Shown piece by piece: positions 51,864 to 60,847 of a stretch of DNA of 64,000 nucleotides. Origin of the DNA: CAG-488 sp051881315 (GTDB taxonomy: Bacteria > Bacillota > Clostridia > Oscillospirales > Acutalibacteraceae); NCBI GenBank assembly GCA_051881315.1, contig JBJEPQ010000045.1, forward strand, positions 22,330 to 86,329. Direction: 5' to 3'. The number at the start of each line of letters is the position of its first letter. Position 1 is the first letter of the stretch. The position numbers and the translations under genes are program-made. Below the pieces are notes generated by a model. It was not told the DNA's origin. It saw only the letters and a list, made by a program, of their open reading frames with translations, and ran no database searches.

Positions 51864-53789
51864 TTATCTTAAATGGATTGTATCGAAAAACGAATTTTTT
51901 GCCTTGCCTATGAGGGCGGAGATCAGAACACAGATTATGCACACTCCGACATCGGCAAAAACCGCAAGCCAAACGGGGGCAAAGCCTGCCGCACCGAGAA
52001 TGAGAACAATCATCTTGACTGTAATTGCAAAAATCAGGTTGAAATTGACAATGTTAATCGTCCTCTTAAAGAGCCTGTGGGCAGGGGCGAGCTTGTCAAG
52101 GCGGTCGTTGGTGAGAATGACGTCCGCCGCTTCGCTTGCCGCCTGAGTTCCGAGTCCCATTGCAACTCCTGCGTCCGCAGAGGCAAGAACGGGAGCGTCA
52201 TTGATGCCGTCGCCGACATATACGACCTTGCCGTATTCGTTCTTGATCTCCTCAAGATGGCTGAGCTTTTCCTCGGGCAGAAGATTGCAGTAGTATTCGT
52301 CAAGATTGATCGCCTTTGCAACCTCGTCGGAGGCGGTTTCGTTGTCGCCCGTGAGCATAATTATGTGCTCAATGCCCTGATCTCTGAGCCTTTCAACCAT
52401 ATCCGCAACGCCCTTTCTCAGCGCACTGCGGAGCGTGATCGTACCGATCAGCCTGCCGTCAAGGACAACGCAGACATCGCCGTCCGTGTAGTCGGGGGTT
52501 TCGACACCCTCTGTTTCAAGCAGTCTCCTGCCGCCGCAGAGAATTTTTTTGCCGTCAAAGACAACACTCGTTCCTCCGCCTGCAACCTCACGGAAATCGC
52601 TGAGATATTTTTCGTCGATCGGCGGAGCGGCTTCAACAATACTCTTTGCAATCGGGTGGGAGGAGAAATGCTCTGCCGCCGCCGCAAGAGTTAAAATCTG
52701 ATCCTCGGAGAATTTGCTCATCGGAGTGACCTTGCTGACCTCAAACGAGCCTGTTGTGAGCGTGCCCGTCTTGTCAAAAACAAAGGTTTTTGCCTTTGCG
52801 AAGGCTTCGATAAACACCGAGCCTTTGACGATTATGCCGTCCTTTGCCGCCGTGCCGATGCCCGTATAGAAGCCGAGGGGGATAGAAATAACTATGGCGC
52901 AGGGACAGGAGGCAACAAGGAATATCAGCGCTCGCTTTATCCAGGATGCAGGATCCTTTGTTGCTATTGAGCCGATAACCGCCAAAAGAACGGCGATGAT
53001 AACAACAATCGGAGTGTAGTATTTTGCAAATCTTGTGATGAATTTCTGGACATTTCCCTTTCTTTCGGCGGCGTCCTCGACCATTTTGACAATTCTTGAA
53101 GCGGTCGAATTGCCGAAAAGCTCGGTTGTGACAACGGTTACGCTGTCCTTTCCGTTTATCATACCGCTCTTGACCTCAACGCCTCTGCCGAGTGTGATCG
53201 GTTTGCTTTCGCCGGTGATCGCCGAAGCGTCGGCGGTTGAAATTCCCGAATAAACCACTCCGTCAATCGGAAAACGTTCATAGGGAAGAACGGTGATTTT
53301 TGAACCGACGGGAACCTCGTCGGCATGAACCTTTTGTGTTGAGCCGTCCTCAAGTATGAGATGGGCAAAATCCTGCTGGATTTTTGAAACCGAATCTATC
53401 GACTTGCGGCTGTTTTCAACCGCTCTGTCCTCTATCATTTCGCCTATTCGGTAGAGAATTGCGACCAGTGCGGCGTCCCTCAGCTCGCCGATACAGCAGG
53501 CGGCAATTACGGAAATGAGCATCAGCTCGACCTCGGTAAATCTGCGTTCCTTTATATCGTCATAAACCGTGAAAACAAGCGGATAAGCGGCAAGCACAAC
53601 TGCGGCAATTCCGATTACCGTTGCCGCAACGGGCAGAGACTTCAAAAACAGTCCGACAACAACGAGGACCGCCGAAATGCCGAGCAGGATTTTGGAGAGC
53701 TTGTTTTCCTCCTTTTCCTCGTTGCCGTGGCTGCAATTTCCGCAGCATCCGCCGCAGTTTGAGTGACAGTCGTGAGAGTGTTCAGACAT
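51864..53789 (-). CDS. zinc/cadmium-transporting P1B-type ATPase
   Basis: 641 residues. The N-terminal HMA domain of most ZntA/CadA proteins is replaced by a His/Cys-rich 30-residue tail (SEHSHDCHSNCGGCCGNCSHG). The core is complete: TGESKPI, SCPCAIVISIPLG (metal-binding CPC), DKTGTLTTG (phospho-Asp), SSHPIAKS (HP motif) and VGDGINDAPVLASADAGVAMG. The last helix has ADVGVCIICV with an Asp typical of the P1B-2 Zn/Cd/Pb group. Exports metal with ATP. It overlaps the ArsR sensor gene by 8 bp, so both are made together. Confidence 0.93.
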   Translation of the reverse strand: MSEHSHDCHSNCGGCCGNCSHGNEEKEENKLSKILLGISAVLVVVGLFLKSLPVAATVIGIAAVVLAAYPLVFTVYDDIKERRFTEVELMLISVIAACCIGELRDAALVAILYRIGEMIEDRAVENSRKSIDSVSKIQQDFAHLILEDGSTQKVHADEVPVGSKITVLPYERFPIDGVVYSGISTADASAITGESKPITLGRGVEVKSGMINGKDSVTVVTTELFGNSTASRIVKMVEDAAERKGNVQKFITRFAKYYTPIVVIIAVLLAVIGSIATKDPASWIKRALIFLVASCPCAIVISIPLGFYTGIGTAAKDGIIVKGSVFIEAFAKAKTFVFDKTGTLTTGSFEVSKVTPMSKFSEDQILTLAAAAEHFSSHPIAKSIVEAAPPIDEKYLSDFREVAGGGTSVVFDGKKILCGGRRLLETEGVETPDYTDGDVCVVLDGRLIGTITLRSALRKGVADMVERLRDQGIEHIIMLTGDNETASDEVAKAINLDEYYCNLLPEEKLSHLEEIKNEYGKVVYVGDGINDAPVLASADAGVAMGLGTQAASEAADVILTNDRLDKLAPAHRLFKRTINIVNFNLIFAITVKMIVLILGAAGFAPVWLAVFADVGVCIICVLISALIGKAKNSFFDTIHLR

Positions 53790-54159
53790 TTAACATTCCT
53801 CCTTTGTGTAAAACGTGCGCCAGACCTGCGCCGAAGATTTCCTCAACGTGTTCGTCGTCGAGGGAATAATAGCTTTCCTTGCCGTCTTTACGGGGACGGA
53901 CAAGACCTGCGCTCCTGAGTATGCGGAGCTGATGCGAAATTGCGCTCTGTCCCATATTCAGCTTTTCCGAGAGGTGATAGACGCACATCTCGCCGTCCAT
54001 CAGGGCGGAAATTATTCTTATCCTTGTGCTGTCTCCGAAAACCTTGAAAACCTCGGCAAGATCGTAGAGAACATCGTCGCCGACCTTGGTTTTCGCAACC
54101 TTGCGGTTACAGCCGTCATGCGGACAGACCTTGCAATCCGTTTTTACATTATCTTCCAT
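53782..54159 (-). CDS. ArsR-family zinc sensor (CzrA/SmtB-like)
   Basis: 125 residues: winged-helix core VFKVFGDSTRIRIISALMDGEMCVYHLSEKLNMGQSAISHQLRILRSAGLVRPRKDGKESYYSL, with the typical recognition helix SAISHQLRIL. The alpha5 site keeps Asp102, His104, His115 and His118 (D-x-H-x10-H-x-x-H), as in the zinc sensor CzrA. An N-terminal Cys cluster (C9, C12, C17) may give a second site. It should leave the operator when zinc binds. Located 8 bp into the ATPase gene. Confidence 0.92.
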   Translation of the reverse strand: MEDNVKTDCKVCPHDGCNRKVAKTKVGDDVLYDLAEVFKVFGDSTRIRIISALMDGEMCVYHLSEKLNMGQSAISHQLRILRSAGLVRPRKDGKESYYSLDDEHVEEIFGAGLAHVLHKGGMLNV

Positions 54160-54188
54160 TTATTTCACCTGCGTTATCAGATTAACAT

Positions 54189-54204
54189 ATGAATAGATGT
54201 TCAT
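54189..54204. promoter_or_regulatory. ArsR/SmtB-type operator
   Basis: ATGAA-TAGATG-TTCAT, an imperfect dyad of the SmtB/CzrA type (TGAA..TTCA), 30 bp before the sensor gene. Probably the zinc-relieved binding site. Confidence 0.65.
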
Positions 54205-54353
54205 TTGTTGTTATTATATTCGCATAATACTGTTTTGTCAACAGTTTTTATTATTTTTTTGAAAATTTTCTTTCAGGTACAGCGTGAGCTTGCCGCATAA
54301 TAAAGTCACAAATAAAATATTTTTCTCTTTTTAGTCAAATCGTTAACAAACGC

Positions 54354-54382
54354 TTGAAATGCGTTTAATTTTAATATATAAT
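54354..54382 (+). promoter_or_regulatory. promoter of the aconitase X genes
   Basis: TTGAAA (54354-54359), 17-nt spacer, TATAAT (54377-54382), 100 bp before the start. The long leader contains a 10-bp hairpin (ATAAGTCTGC/GCGGACTTAT, about 54436-54461) just before the ribosome site. The 54160-54482 gap thus holds this promoter, the hairpin and the ArsR operator. Confidence 0.7.
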
Positions 54383-54482
54383 TAAACTAAATAATAATGC
54401 TCACGCTTAAAGGTGAATAATTATCGGAAATAATAAGTCTGCCGTGATGCGGACTTATGAGGATAAAAGGAGGATAAACCCT

Positions 54483-55793
54483 ATGAATGAAAACTTCAGC
54501 TACAAAATGAAGCTGACAGACGAGGAAAAAGACATTCTTCACGGCTCTAAGGGCGAAGTAATGGCGAAAGTTATGAAAACTCTCGTTCTTTACGGCGACG
54601 CTTTCGGCGCGGAAAAATTTGTTCCCGTAAACGGCAAAGGCCACCTTGTTACAAGCTTCGGTATTTCTGTTCTCAAGCCCGTGTTCTCCATTATGGACGA
54701 ACTCATCAAGGGCGGTCTCAAGGTTGACGAGGGCTTTACCGTCGATCCCAGACCTATCGACTATGCCAACGTCAAGTGCAATCCGCTCCAGAAGCTGATC
54801 TTCAACAAGATTCTTTACGGTATGCAGGATTCCTATGAGGAACAGCTCAACAAGCTCGGCCTCAAGAGTGACAAATCCTTCACCTGCGCCTGCTATTTTG
54901 ACGAGGTAGGCAACACACCCAAGAAGGGTGATATCCTTTCATGGGCAGAAAGCTCGGCGGTTGTTTTTGCAAACTCAGTTCTCGGCGCAAGATGTAACCG
55001 TAACTCCGGTATCATCGAGCTTTTCGGCTCAATTCTCGGCAAGGTTCCCGAATTTGATCTCCTTACGGACGAGGGCAGAAAGGCAAAGTGGGTTATCGAG
55101 GTCAAGACGACAAAGATTCCCGAAGCTCAGGTTCTCGGCTCGGCAATCGGCATGAAGGTTATGGAGGACGTTCCCTACGTCAAGGGACTTGACAAGTGGA
55201 TCGGCACAGAGCTTACCGATGACGCCAAGGCTTATCTCAAGGATTTCGGTGCGGCTACCGCTTCCAACGGTGCAGTCGGTCTTTATCATATCGACAAGCT
55301 CACTCCCGAAGCTGTTGAGCTCGGCGAAAGCCTCATTGCCGACGGCGCAAAGACCTATGTTATCGACGACGCTGAGCTTGAAAGAGTTTACAAGAACTAT
55401 CCCGTTATGTGGAAGGATAAGAATGCCGCTCCGAAGCTTTGCTTCATCGGCTGTCCTCACCTTTCATACGCACAGCTCGGCGAGTGGACCGAAAGATTTG
55501 AAAACGAGCTTAAAAAGCAGGGCAAGACAAAGGTTGGTCTGCGTACGGTTATGACGACCGCTCCCGAGGTTCTCGACAGATTTAAGAAAGAGAACAGCGC
55601 CGCTTACAACAAGCTTATCGGCTTCGGCATCAACATCTCCTGCATCTGTCCTCTTATGTATATGAACAATCCGCTTTGCGGCGGCGACACGAGCAATGTT
55701 ATCACCTGCTCGAACAAGCTTCGTACATATACCACCGCACGCTATTTCACAACCGACGATATCACTAAGATCGCTGTCAAGGGAGGTTTTTGA
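54483..55793 (+). CDS. aconitase X catalytic (large) subunit
   Basis: 436 residues of the AcnX/DUF521 large-subunit family: LTDEEKDILHGSKGEVMAKVMKTLV, LKVDEGFTVDPRPID, AESSAVVFANSVLGARCNRNSGI, IGCPHLSYAQL and ICPLMYMNNPLCGG with a possible Fe-S/metal cysteine. Known members dehydrate cis-3-hydroxy-L-proline in bacteria or mevalonate-5-phosphate in archaea. Here the small subunit is a separate gene, 2 bp downstream. No proline racemase or mevalonate genes are next to it, so substrate is open. AAAGGAGG precedes ATG 54483. Confidence 0.9.
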   Translation: MNENFSYKMKLTDEEKDILHGSKGEVMAKVMKTLVLYGDAFGAEKFVPVNGKGHLVTSFGISVLKPVFSIMDELIKGGLKVDEGFTVDPRPIDYANVKCNPLQKLIFNKILYGMQDSYEEQLNKLGLKSDKSFTCACYFDEVGNTPKKGDILSWAESSAVVFANSVLGARCNRNSGIIELFGSILGKVPEFDLLTDEGRKAKWVIEVKTTKIPEAQVLGSAIGMKVMEDVPYVKGLDKWIGTELTDDAKAYLKDFGAATASNGAVGLYHIDKLTPEAVELGESLIADGAKTYVIDDAELERVYKNYPVMWKDKNAAPKLCFIGCPHLSYAQLGEWTERFENELKKQGKTKVGLRTVMTTAPEVLDRFKKENSAAYNKLIGFGINISCICPLMYMNNPLCGGDTSNVITCSNKLRTYTTARYFTTDDITKIAVKGGF

Positions 55794-55795
55794 TT

Positions 55796-56260
55796 ATGAG
55801 CAAGACATTCAAAGGACGTCCTGTTGTAGCAGGCACAATCAATAAGGGCGAGGCCGTTGTATCTCATAACGGCGTAAACACTCTGGCAACGTTCCAGAAG
55901 ACAGCCCTTCTTCACGATATTCCCCTTATCGGCAAGGACGAGGTTATCGGTTCCGACCAGAACAACCCCGACGTATTCGGCAAAAATCTGACGGGCAAGG
56001 TGCTTTGCCTTCCGCAGACCATCGGCTCAACAACGGGCGGAATGGTTCTCTACACCGTCTGCGCTCTGAATATGGCTCCGTCGGCAATGCTTTTCTCTCT
56101 GCCGATCGACTCTCTTGCGGCGGCAGGCGTTATCCTCTCCGACGTTTGGACGGATAACACGATCGTTGCCGTTGACTCTCTCGGCGACGAGTTCCTCAGC
56201 GCTGTCAAGGACGGCGACAAGATCACCGTAAAAGAGGACGGAACTGTCATCGTTGAATAA
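55796..56260 (+). CDS. aconitase X swivel (small) subunit
   Basis: 154 residues of the DUF126 family, the mobile swivel domain that closes over the aconitase X active site: FKGRPVVAGTINKGEAVVSHNGVN, LIGKDEVIGSDQNNPDVFGKNLTGKVLCLPQTIGSTTGGMVLY and VDSLGDEFLSAVKDGDKITV. GAGG lies upstream of ATG 55796, 2 bp after the large-subunit stop. The QTIGSTTGG segment is the family's substrate-contact loop. Confidence 0.9.
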   Translation: MSKTFKGRPVVAGTINKGEAVVSHNGVNTLATFQKTALLHDIPLIGKDEVIGSDQNNPDVFGKNLTGKVLCLPQTIGSTTGGMVLYTVCALNMAPSAMLFSLPIDSLAAAGVILSDVWTDNTIVAVDSLGDEFLSAVKDGDKITVKEDGTVIVE

Positions 56261-56329
56261 TTTTTGATTTTATGAGCTGACGGCAGGGAGCGACTTTCTG
56301 CCTCAGCTCTTATTTTTTCGGAGGACCTT

Positions 56330-56980
56330 ATGGCAAACATCAGAATTGACAATGCTTCCGATGACGCTCTGAGCGTCGAGCTTGACGGAAAGGAATATTA
56401 TATTTCCGAGGACGAAAGTCTCACCGTGCCCGATGTCAAAAAAGGCATACACCGCCTTACCGTTTTCAGGACGAAGCGTATCGCTGTCGACGACGGAAAA
56501 AGTGAGGACGGCGATCTGACCGCAAAGCTTTCAAGGGACGAGGAAAGCCAGTACGTCCGGCTGAAAGGCACGTTTGAAATTGATATCAATTCCTCAAAGT
56601 CCGTCTGGACGGTCAGGCAAAAATCTCTGCTGACGGAAAAAACAGGAGTGGACGCTCTGTTTTCGGGCTGTGAGGTCGAGGTCAGCGGCGGAAGAATTGT
56701 TGAAGAAAATCAGAGCTTTGCCGATCCGAAAGCAAGGAAAAGCTTCCTGAAAAAACAGTTGAAAAGTGCATTTTTCCCGATCGGCGCAGGAATCATCATC
56801 TTCACCGCAGTTTTTCTGTTTGCCCTCGCCGCCAATGTTTCAGGCGCTCCGATCACACTCGGCGGCAGAAAATTTACCTATCCGTGGACCTTTGGTCTGA
56901 TGGCGATCGACCTTGTTTTCATCGGATATTTTACGGCAATGATAACAAATATTATTTCAACCCTAAAGAAATACCAATAG
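56330..56980 (+). CDS. membrane protein of unknown function
   Basis: 216 residues. A soluble N-terminal domain of about 145 residues rich in beta-strands (IRIDNASDDALSVELDGKEY...) is followed by two transmembrane helices (about 149-170 and 186-206, IGAGIIIFTAVFLFALA and FGLMAIDLVFIGYFTAMITN). No motif recognised. GGAGG precedes the ATG. It begins 69 bp after the aconitase X pair and may be in the same transcript. Confidence 0.65.
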   Translation: MANIRIDNASDDALSVELDGKEYYISEDESLTVPDVKKGIHRLTVFRTKRIAVDDGKSEDGDLTAKLSRDEESQYVRLKGTFEIDINSSKSVWTVRQKSLLTEKTGVDALFSGCEVEVSGGRIVEENQSFADPKARKSFLKKQLKSAFFPIGAGIIIFTAVFLFALAANVSGAPITLGGRKFTYPWTFGLMAIDLVFIGYFTAMITNIISTLKKYQ

Positions 56981-57054
56981 AAAAAGGCGGCTTGATCCGT
57001 CTTTTTTCTTTTGAAAAAATTTGTCGATTTCAAGTATACATTTCTATGATGATA

Positions 57055-57063
57055 TGTTATAAT
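57055..57063 (+). promoter_or_regulatory. extended -10 promoter of the dockerin-lysozyme gene
   Basis: TGT-TATAAT (TG at 57055-57056, TATAAT at 57058-57063) is an extended -10 with no good -35, 30 bp before the start codon. Confidence 0.55.
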
Positions 57064-57092
57064 AAATGAAAATTTCAAAAAGGAGAGTAGTG

Positions 57093-59210
57093 ATGAAAAA
57101 GCGTATTTTATCAATTATACTGGTTGTTTTTCTGACGGTCAGCTTTTCATTGCCCTCTTTTGCGGCGACGGCAATGAAAATTACGGGAGTGACCTACCCG
57201 ACGGTTTTGAAACAGGGCGATCCGTTTGTGGCTGAGGGAGTCATAACATCGGACTGCGATATTCTCAAGGTCGTTATCGGAGTTTACAACTCAAGCGGCA
57301 AGGCTGAATTTGAATACACGGGACTGCCCGGTGAGACGAGATATGACATCAGCAATGTTGACTATCTGCTTACCTTTTCCAAGCTCCCGACAGGAACTTT
57401 CACCTATAAGATTGTTGCAACGGATGAGAAAAGCTCAAATGTCGTTCTGCTTAACAAGAGCTTCACCGTAAACACAACAGGAAAAATAAGCACGCTGAAA
57501 ATAACAAATGCAAACTATCCGACAACGCTTGCCCAGGGCGAGGGTTACTCGGTCAAGGGAACTGTTTCTTCGGATTACAATATTACAAAGGTCGTTTTCG
57601 GCGCATACAATTCAAACGGAACAAAAGGCTTTGAATACACGGCTACGCCGAACGCAAAGAGCTTTGACATCAGCTCCGTTGATTACAGCCTGACCTTTTC
57701 AAAGCTTGCCGCAGGAACTTATACTTATAAAATTACGGCGAGCGACACCGAGGTTTCAAACGTTGTACTGCTTGAAAAGAGCTTCACCGTTACGGGATCT
57801 GTAAGCTCAAGTGCTCTGAAACTGACTAACGCCAACTACCCAACGGAGATATTCTATGGCGAGGGCTTCTCCGTGACGGGAGTTGTCACTTCAAGCTATA
57901 ATATTTCCAAGGTCGTTATCGGCGCATACAATATCAACGGAACGGTCGGTTTTGAATATACCGCAACGCCGGGAACAACCAGATACGATATCAGCGCCGT
58001 CGATTATCTGCTTACGTTTTCCAAGCTCAGCGTCGGAACATACACATACAAAATCACAGCGACCGACTCCAAAAGCTCAAACGTTGTTCTGCTGAACAAG
58101 TCATTTAATGTCACATCAAAAAGCAGTTCATCAATCAATCTGAAAAAGGTCAACTGGGACGTTGTTGATATTTCATACTGGAACACGATCAACTCATGGT
58201 CGAGAATGGCGGCAAACCTTGATGCGGTTATTCTCAGAATTGGCTTCACCTACACCTCAAGCAAAAAGATGTCCGAGGATTCGAGCTTCTCAAGTTATTA
58301 TTCAAATGCAAAGAACAACGGAATACCCGTCGGCTGTTACTATTTCAGTGCGGCAACGACCGTCAGCGAAGCCGAAGCTGAGGCGGATTTTGTAATAAGC
58401 CTGCTTAAAAAGTATAACTGTAAGATGGAGATGCCGATTTATTATGACCTCGAAACCGAGGATCAGGTTGATCTCAGCCAGTCGGCTTGTACAGAGATCG
58501 CAAAAGCATTCTGCAACAAGCTTTCCCAAGCGGGCTGGTATGTCGGTATCTACTGCAATAAATATTTCGCAAGAGATGAGCTTCACGCTTCACAGCTTTC
58601 AAGCTATCCGTTCTGGATTGCAGAGTACAATTCAAGCTGTACCTACAACGGCGAATACGGTATGTGGCAGTACAGCGAGTCGGGCGATCCTCCGGGAATT
58701 GATTATCCCTGCGATATGAACATCTGCTACTACGACTATCCGTCCTATATCAAGGGAAACGGTCTCAACGGCTTTAAGCCGGTGGCAGTCGGCGATCCTA
58801 AATTTGAGCTTATTACGGGCGAAAACCTGTCGTACAGCGAAAAGGACAAGGAGATTTATCTCCGAAACGATCCGGGACTTACAAAGGAACAGTTCATAGC
58901 AAAGTATGTCAAGGTTCAGGATATGAATATCATAATGGCTGTTCTCACTTCCGACGGAAAGGTTGCAACCGGCACGGTGCTTCAGGCAAAAACGACAGGA
59001 GTCGGCTACGGTCCTTACGGAATATGCCTGATCGGTGACATAAACTGCGATTCAAAGATAAATTCAGCCGACGCTCTTGCAATACTCAATCATTCAGTCG
59101 GTGCGGCTCCTCTCGAAGGTTATCGGCTGACTTCCGCCGACTGGAACGGTGACTCGAAGGTCAATTCAGCCGACGCTCTTGCGGTACTTAATTTTTCTGT
59201 TTCGAGGTGA
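57093..59210 (+). CDS. secreted GH25 lysozyme with three tandem beta repeats and a dockerin
   Basis: 705 residues. Signal peptide (ends SFAA). Three ~110-residue repeats follow (about 28-125, 134-232, 243-341), each starting K-x-T-x-x-x-Y-P-T and containing FEYTATP..YDISxVDYLLTFSKL..GTYTYKITATD. Then comes GH25 (about 355-550) with first Asp in VDISYWNT and the catalytic D-x-E in IYYDLETED. The last 58 residues are a type I dockerin with two calcium-loop repeats (GDINCDSKINSADALAILNH and DWNGDSKVNSADALAVLNF). A wall-cleaving enzyme that could dock to a cohesin scaffold. AGGAG precedes ATG 57093. Confidence 0.9.
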   Translation: MKKRILSIILVVFLTVSFSLPSFAATAMKITGVTYPTVLKQGDPFVAEGVITSDCDILKVVIGVYNSSGKAEFEYTGLPGETRYDISNVDYLLTFSKLPTGTFTYKIVATDEKSSNVVLLNKSFTVNTTGKISTLKITNANYPTTLAQGEGYSVKGTVSSDYNITKVVFGAYNSNGTKGFEYTATPNAKSFDISSVDYSLTFSKLAAGTYTYKITASDTEVSNVVLLEKSFTVTGSVSSSALKLTNANYPTEIFYGEGFSVTGVVTSSYNISKVVIGAYNINGTVGFEYTATPGTTRYDISAVDYLLTFSKLSVGTYTYKITATDSKSSNVVLLNKSFNVTSKSSSSINLKKVNWDVVDISYWNTINSWSRMAANLDAVILRIGFTYTSSKKMSEDSSFSSYYSNAKNNGIPVGCYYFSAATTVSEAEAEADFVISLLKKYNCKMEMPIYYDLETEDQVDLSQSACTEIAKAFCNKLSQAGWYVGIYCNKYFARDELHASQLSSYPFWIAEYNSSCTYNGEYGMWQYSESGDPPGIDYPCDMNICYYDYPSYIKGNGLNGFKPVAVGDPKFELITGENLSYSEKDKEIYLRNDPGLTKEQFIAKYVKVQDMNIIMAVLTSDGKVATGTVLQAKTTGVGYGPYGICLIGDINCDSKINSADALAILNHSVGAAPLEGYRLTSADWNGDSKVNSADALAVLNFSVSR

Positions 59211-59216
59211 CAATTT

Positions 59217-59918
59217 ATGAAGATCGGTATTTTTACGGACTCACATTACTGTGATCTGGAGCTTCTCGAAAGGGACAGAAAGCCCAGATATGCTTACGAT
59301 GCGGTCAAGAGAGCCTTTGACGATTTTAAAAATCAGGGGGTGGAAATTGCGGTTTGCCTCGGCGATATCGTTCATTTTCACAACGGCACGGAGGAAAGTA
59401 TCAGACATCTGAAAAAGATTTCCGAGCTGATAAATTCCTACGGCATACCCACCTTTCACTGCATGGGCAACCACGACAACGAGGTCATAAGTCCCGAAGA
59501 TTTTGCCGAGATAACGGGCTTCGGCGTTGCTCCCATTACGGCGGAGGACGATGAGGTCAGGCTTGTTTTTCTCGACGCGTCCTACACTCCCGAGGGTGAG
59601 CCTTACGGCAGGATTGATGTCGATTGGACACGGAGCCTCGTCCCCGAAAAGGAGCTTCGCTGGCTCGACGAACAGCTTGACACTCCTAAGCGCACGGCGG
59701 TATTTATTCACCAGAATATTGACACAAATGTCGAAAGCCGACACATTGTTTCAAATGCGGACGAGGTGAACAAGATAATCGCAAAACACTCGGTCACCCA
59801 TGTTTATCAGGGACACTACCACTACGGTGCAGAGAATGTTATCAACGGCATACCGTACACCACATTAAGAGCAATCTGCCTTGAGGAAGAGAAGAACTAT
59901 ATAATAACAGAGGTTTAA
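59217..59918 (+). CDS. cytoplasmic calcineurin-like metallophosphoesterase
   Basis: 233 residues. GIFTDSHYCD, AVCLGDIVHFHNG, HCMGNHDNEV, FIHQN and YQGHYHYGA give the metal ligands of the family (D-x-H, GD, GNHD, GHxH). No signal peptide. Its start is 6 bp after the lysozyme gene (SD GAGGTG overlaps its end) and its stop is 3 bp before the TRIC gene, so all three form an operon. Target unknown; cyclic nucleotide or phospholipid headgroup are possible. Confidence 0.87.
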   Translation: MKIGIFTDSHYCDLELLERDRKPRYAYDAVKRAFDDFKNQGVEIAVCLGDIVHFHNGTEESIRHLKKISELINSYGIPTFHCMGNHDNEVISPEDFAEITGFGVAPITAEDDEVRLVFLDASYTPEGEPYGRIDVDWTRSLVPEKELRWLDEQLDTPKRTAVFIHQNIDTNVESRHIVSNADEVNKIIAKHSVTHVYQGHYHYGAENVINGIPYTTLRAICLEEEKNYIITEV

Positions 59919-59921
59919 CAT

Positions 59922-60566
59922 ATGTCTGTTGAGGAGCTTGTACTTTTTGTTTTTGAGATGGTCGGTACTGTCGCTTTCGCAATATCGGGTGCGATGATCG
60001 CCATTAAAAAGAGGGTAGATATTTTCGGCGTTATAGTTCTCAGCTCTATGACGGCGCTCGGCGGAGGAATTGTCCGTGACATACTGATCGGTCATCTGCC
60101 GCCGACAATGTTTTCCGATTACCGTTACGTCCTTGCGGCTGTCGTAACCTCGGCCGTTGTTTTCGTTGTTGCCTATATTTTCCGCGATCTTTACCGTCGG
60201 AGCGAAAGCACAGTTGATGCGGTCAACAATATTTTCGATGCGCTCGGACTGGGTATTTTCACGGTCATGGGTGCAAAGGTGGCGATCGAATCGGGCTTTA
60301 CCGTCAACGGAATACTCGTTGTCTGTCTTGCGGTTATAACGGGTGTCGGCGGCGGAATTATCCGTGATATTATGCTCAAGGAAATCCCGTTCGTCCTGAA
60401 AAAAAGAATATACGCCGTTGCCTCGATACTCGGCGGAACAGCGTATCATCTGATGTATGTCAATAATGTCAACATAAGAGTTGCAACCATTGCTGCCGTG
60501 CTTATCGTTTTCACGGTCAGAATACTTGCAACCGTGTTCAAGCTTGATCTTCCAAAGATAAAGTAG
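59922..60566 (+). CDS. trimeric intracellular cation channel (UPF0126/YicG) family protein
   Basis: 214 residues with seven hydrophobic segments and the family's twin repeat: GTVAFAISGAMIAIKKRVDIFGVIVLSSMTALGGGIVRDILIG and NIFDALGLGIFTVMGAKVA...AVITGVGGGIIRDIMLKEIPFVLKKRIYAVAS. The duplicated GGGxxRD stretches are typical for TRIC-type channels, in prokaryotes permeable to K+ or amino acids. Last gene of the lysozyme operon. Confidence 0.9.
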   Translation: MSVEELVLFVFEMVGTVAFAISGAMIAIKKRVDIFGVIVLSSMTALGGGIVRDILIGHLPPTMFSDYRYVLAAVVTSAVVFVVAYIFRDLYRRSESTVDAVNNIFDALGLGIFTVMGAKVAIESGFTVNGILVVCLAVITGVGGGIIRDIMLKEIPFVLKKRIYAVASILGGTAYHLMYVNNVNIRVATIAAVLIVFTVRILATVFKLDLPKIK

Positions 60567-60588
60567 TCCGTTTTGTGATATAATTTAG

Positions 60589-60738
60589 TTGCAAGATGTT
60601 TCAACAAGTGAAATAGAAAAGCTGTGTAAAACAGACAAAAGTTTTATGTATCTGTTGGATAGACAGCTTGCTCCAAGTCATATGACAATAGATAACTTTA
60701 TGAATCATTGTCTGAGTGAAAGCATAGATAAAATATTT
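60589..60738 (+). pseudogene. IS1182-family transposase fragment (N-terminal region)
   Basis: In the plus-strand frame TSEIEKLCKTDKSFMYLLDRQLAPSHMTIDNFMNHCLSESIDKIF matches the N-terminal domain of IS1182-type DDE transposases (family pattern: TD..FMxLL..Q.PSHxTI..F). About 50 residues remain; the frame is then fused to the tail of an XRE gene duplicate at 60739. No ends or inverted repeats are seen. Remnant of an insertion sequence. Confidence 0.7.
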
Positions 60739-60809
60739 AAAGAGCTTTTCAACGACTGGCTTTCAGAAAGATGTGGTTGAAAAACTCATTAAATCCTATA
60801 AAATAAGTT

Positions 60810-60844
60810 AAAAATCGGCAAGCTGATAAAGCTCACCGATTTTT
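60810..60844. terminator. bidirectional terminator, copy A
   Basis: AAAAATCGG (60810-60818) pairs with CCGATTTTT (60836-60844). The same hairpin occurs at 63341-63375. Confidence 0.75.
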
Positions 60845-60847
60845 ATT

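Noticed and set aside
60589..60780. Complete small protein gene
   Set aside because: The frame joins a transposase N-terminus to the out-of-frame tail of a duplicated XRE gene; there is no ribosome site.
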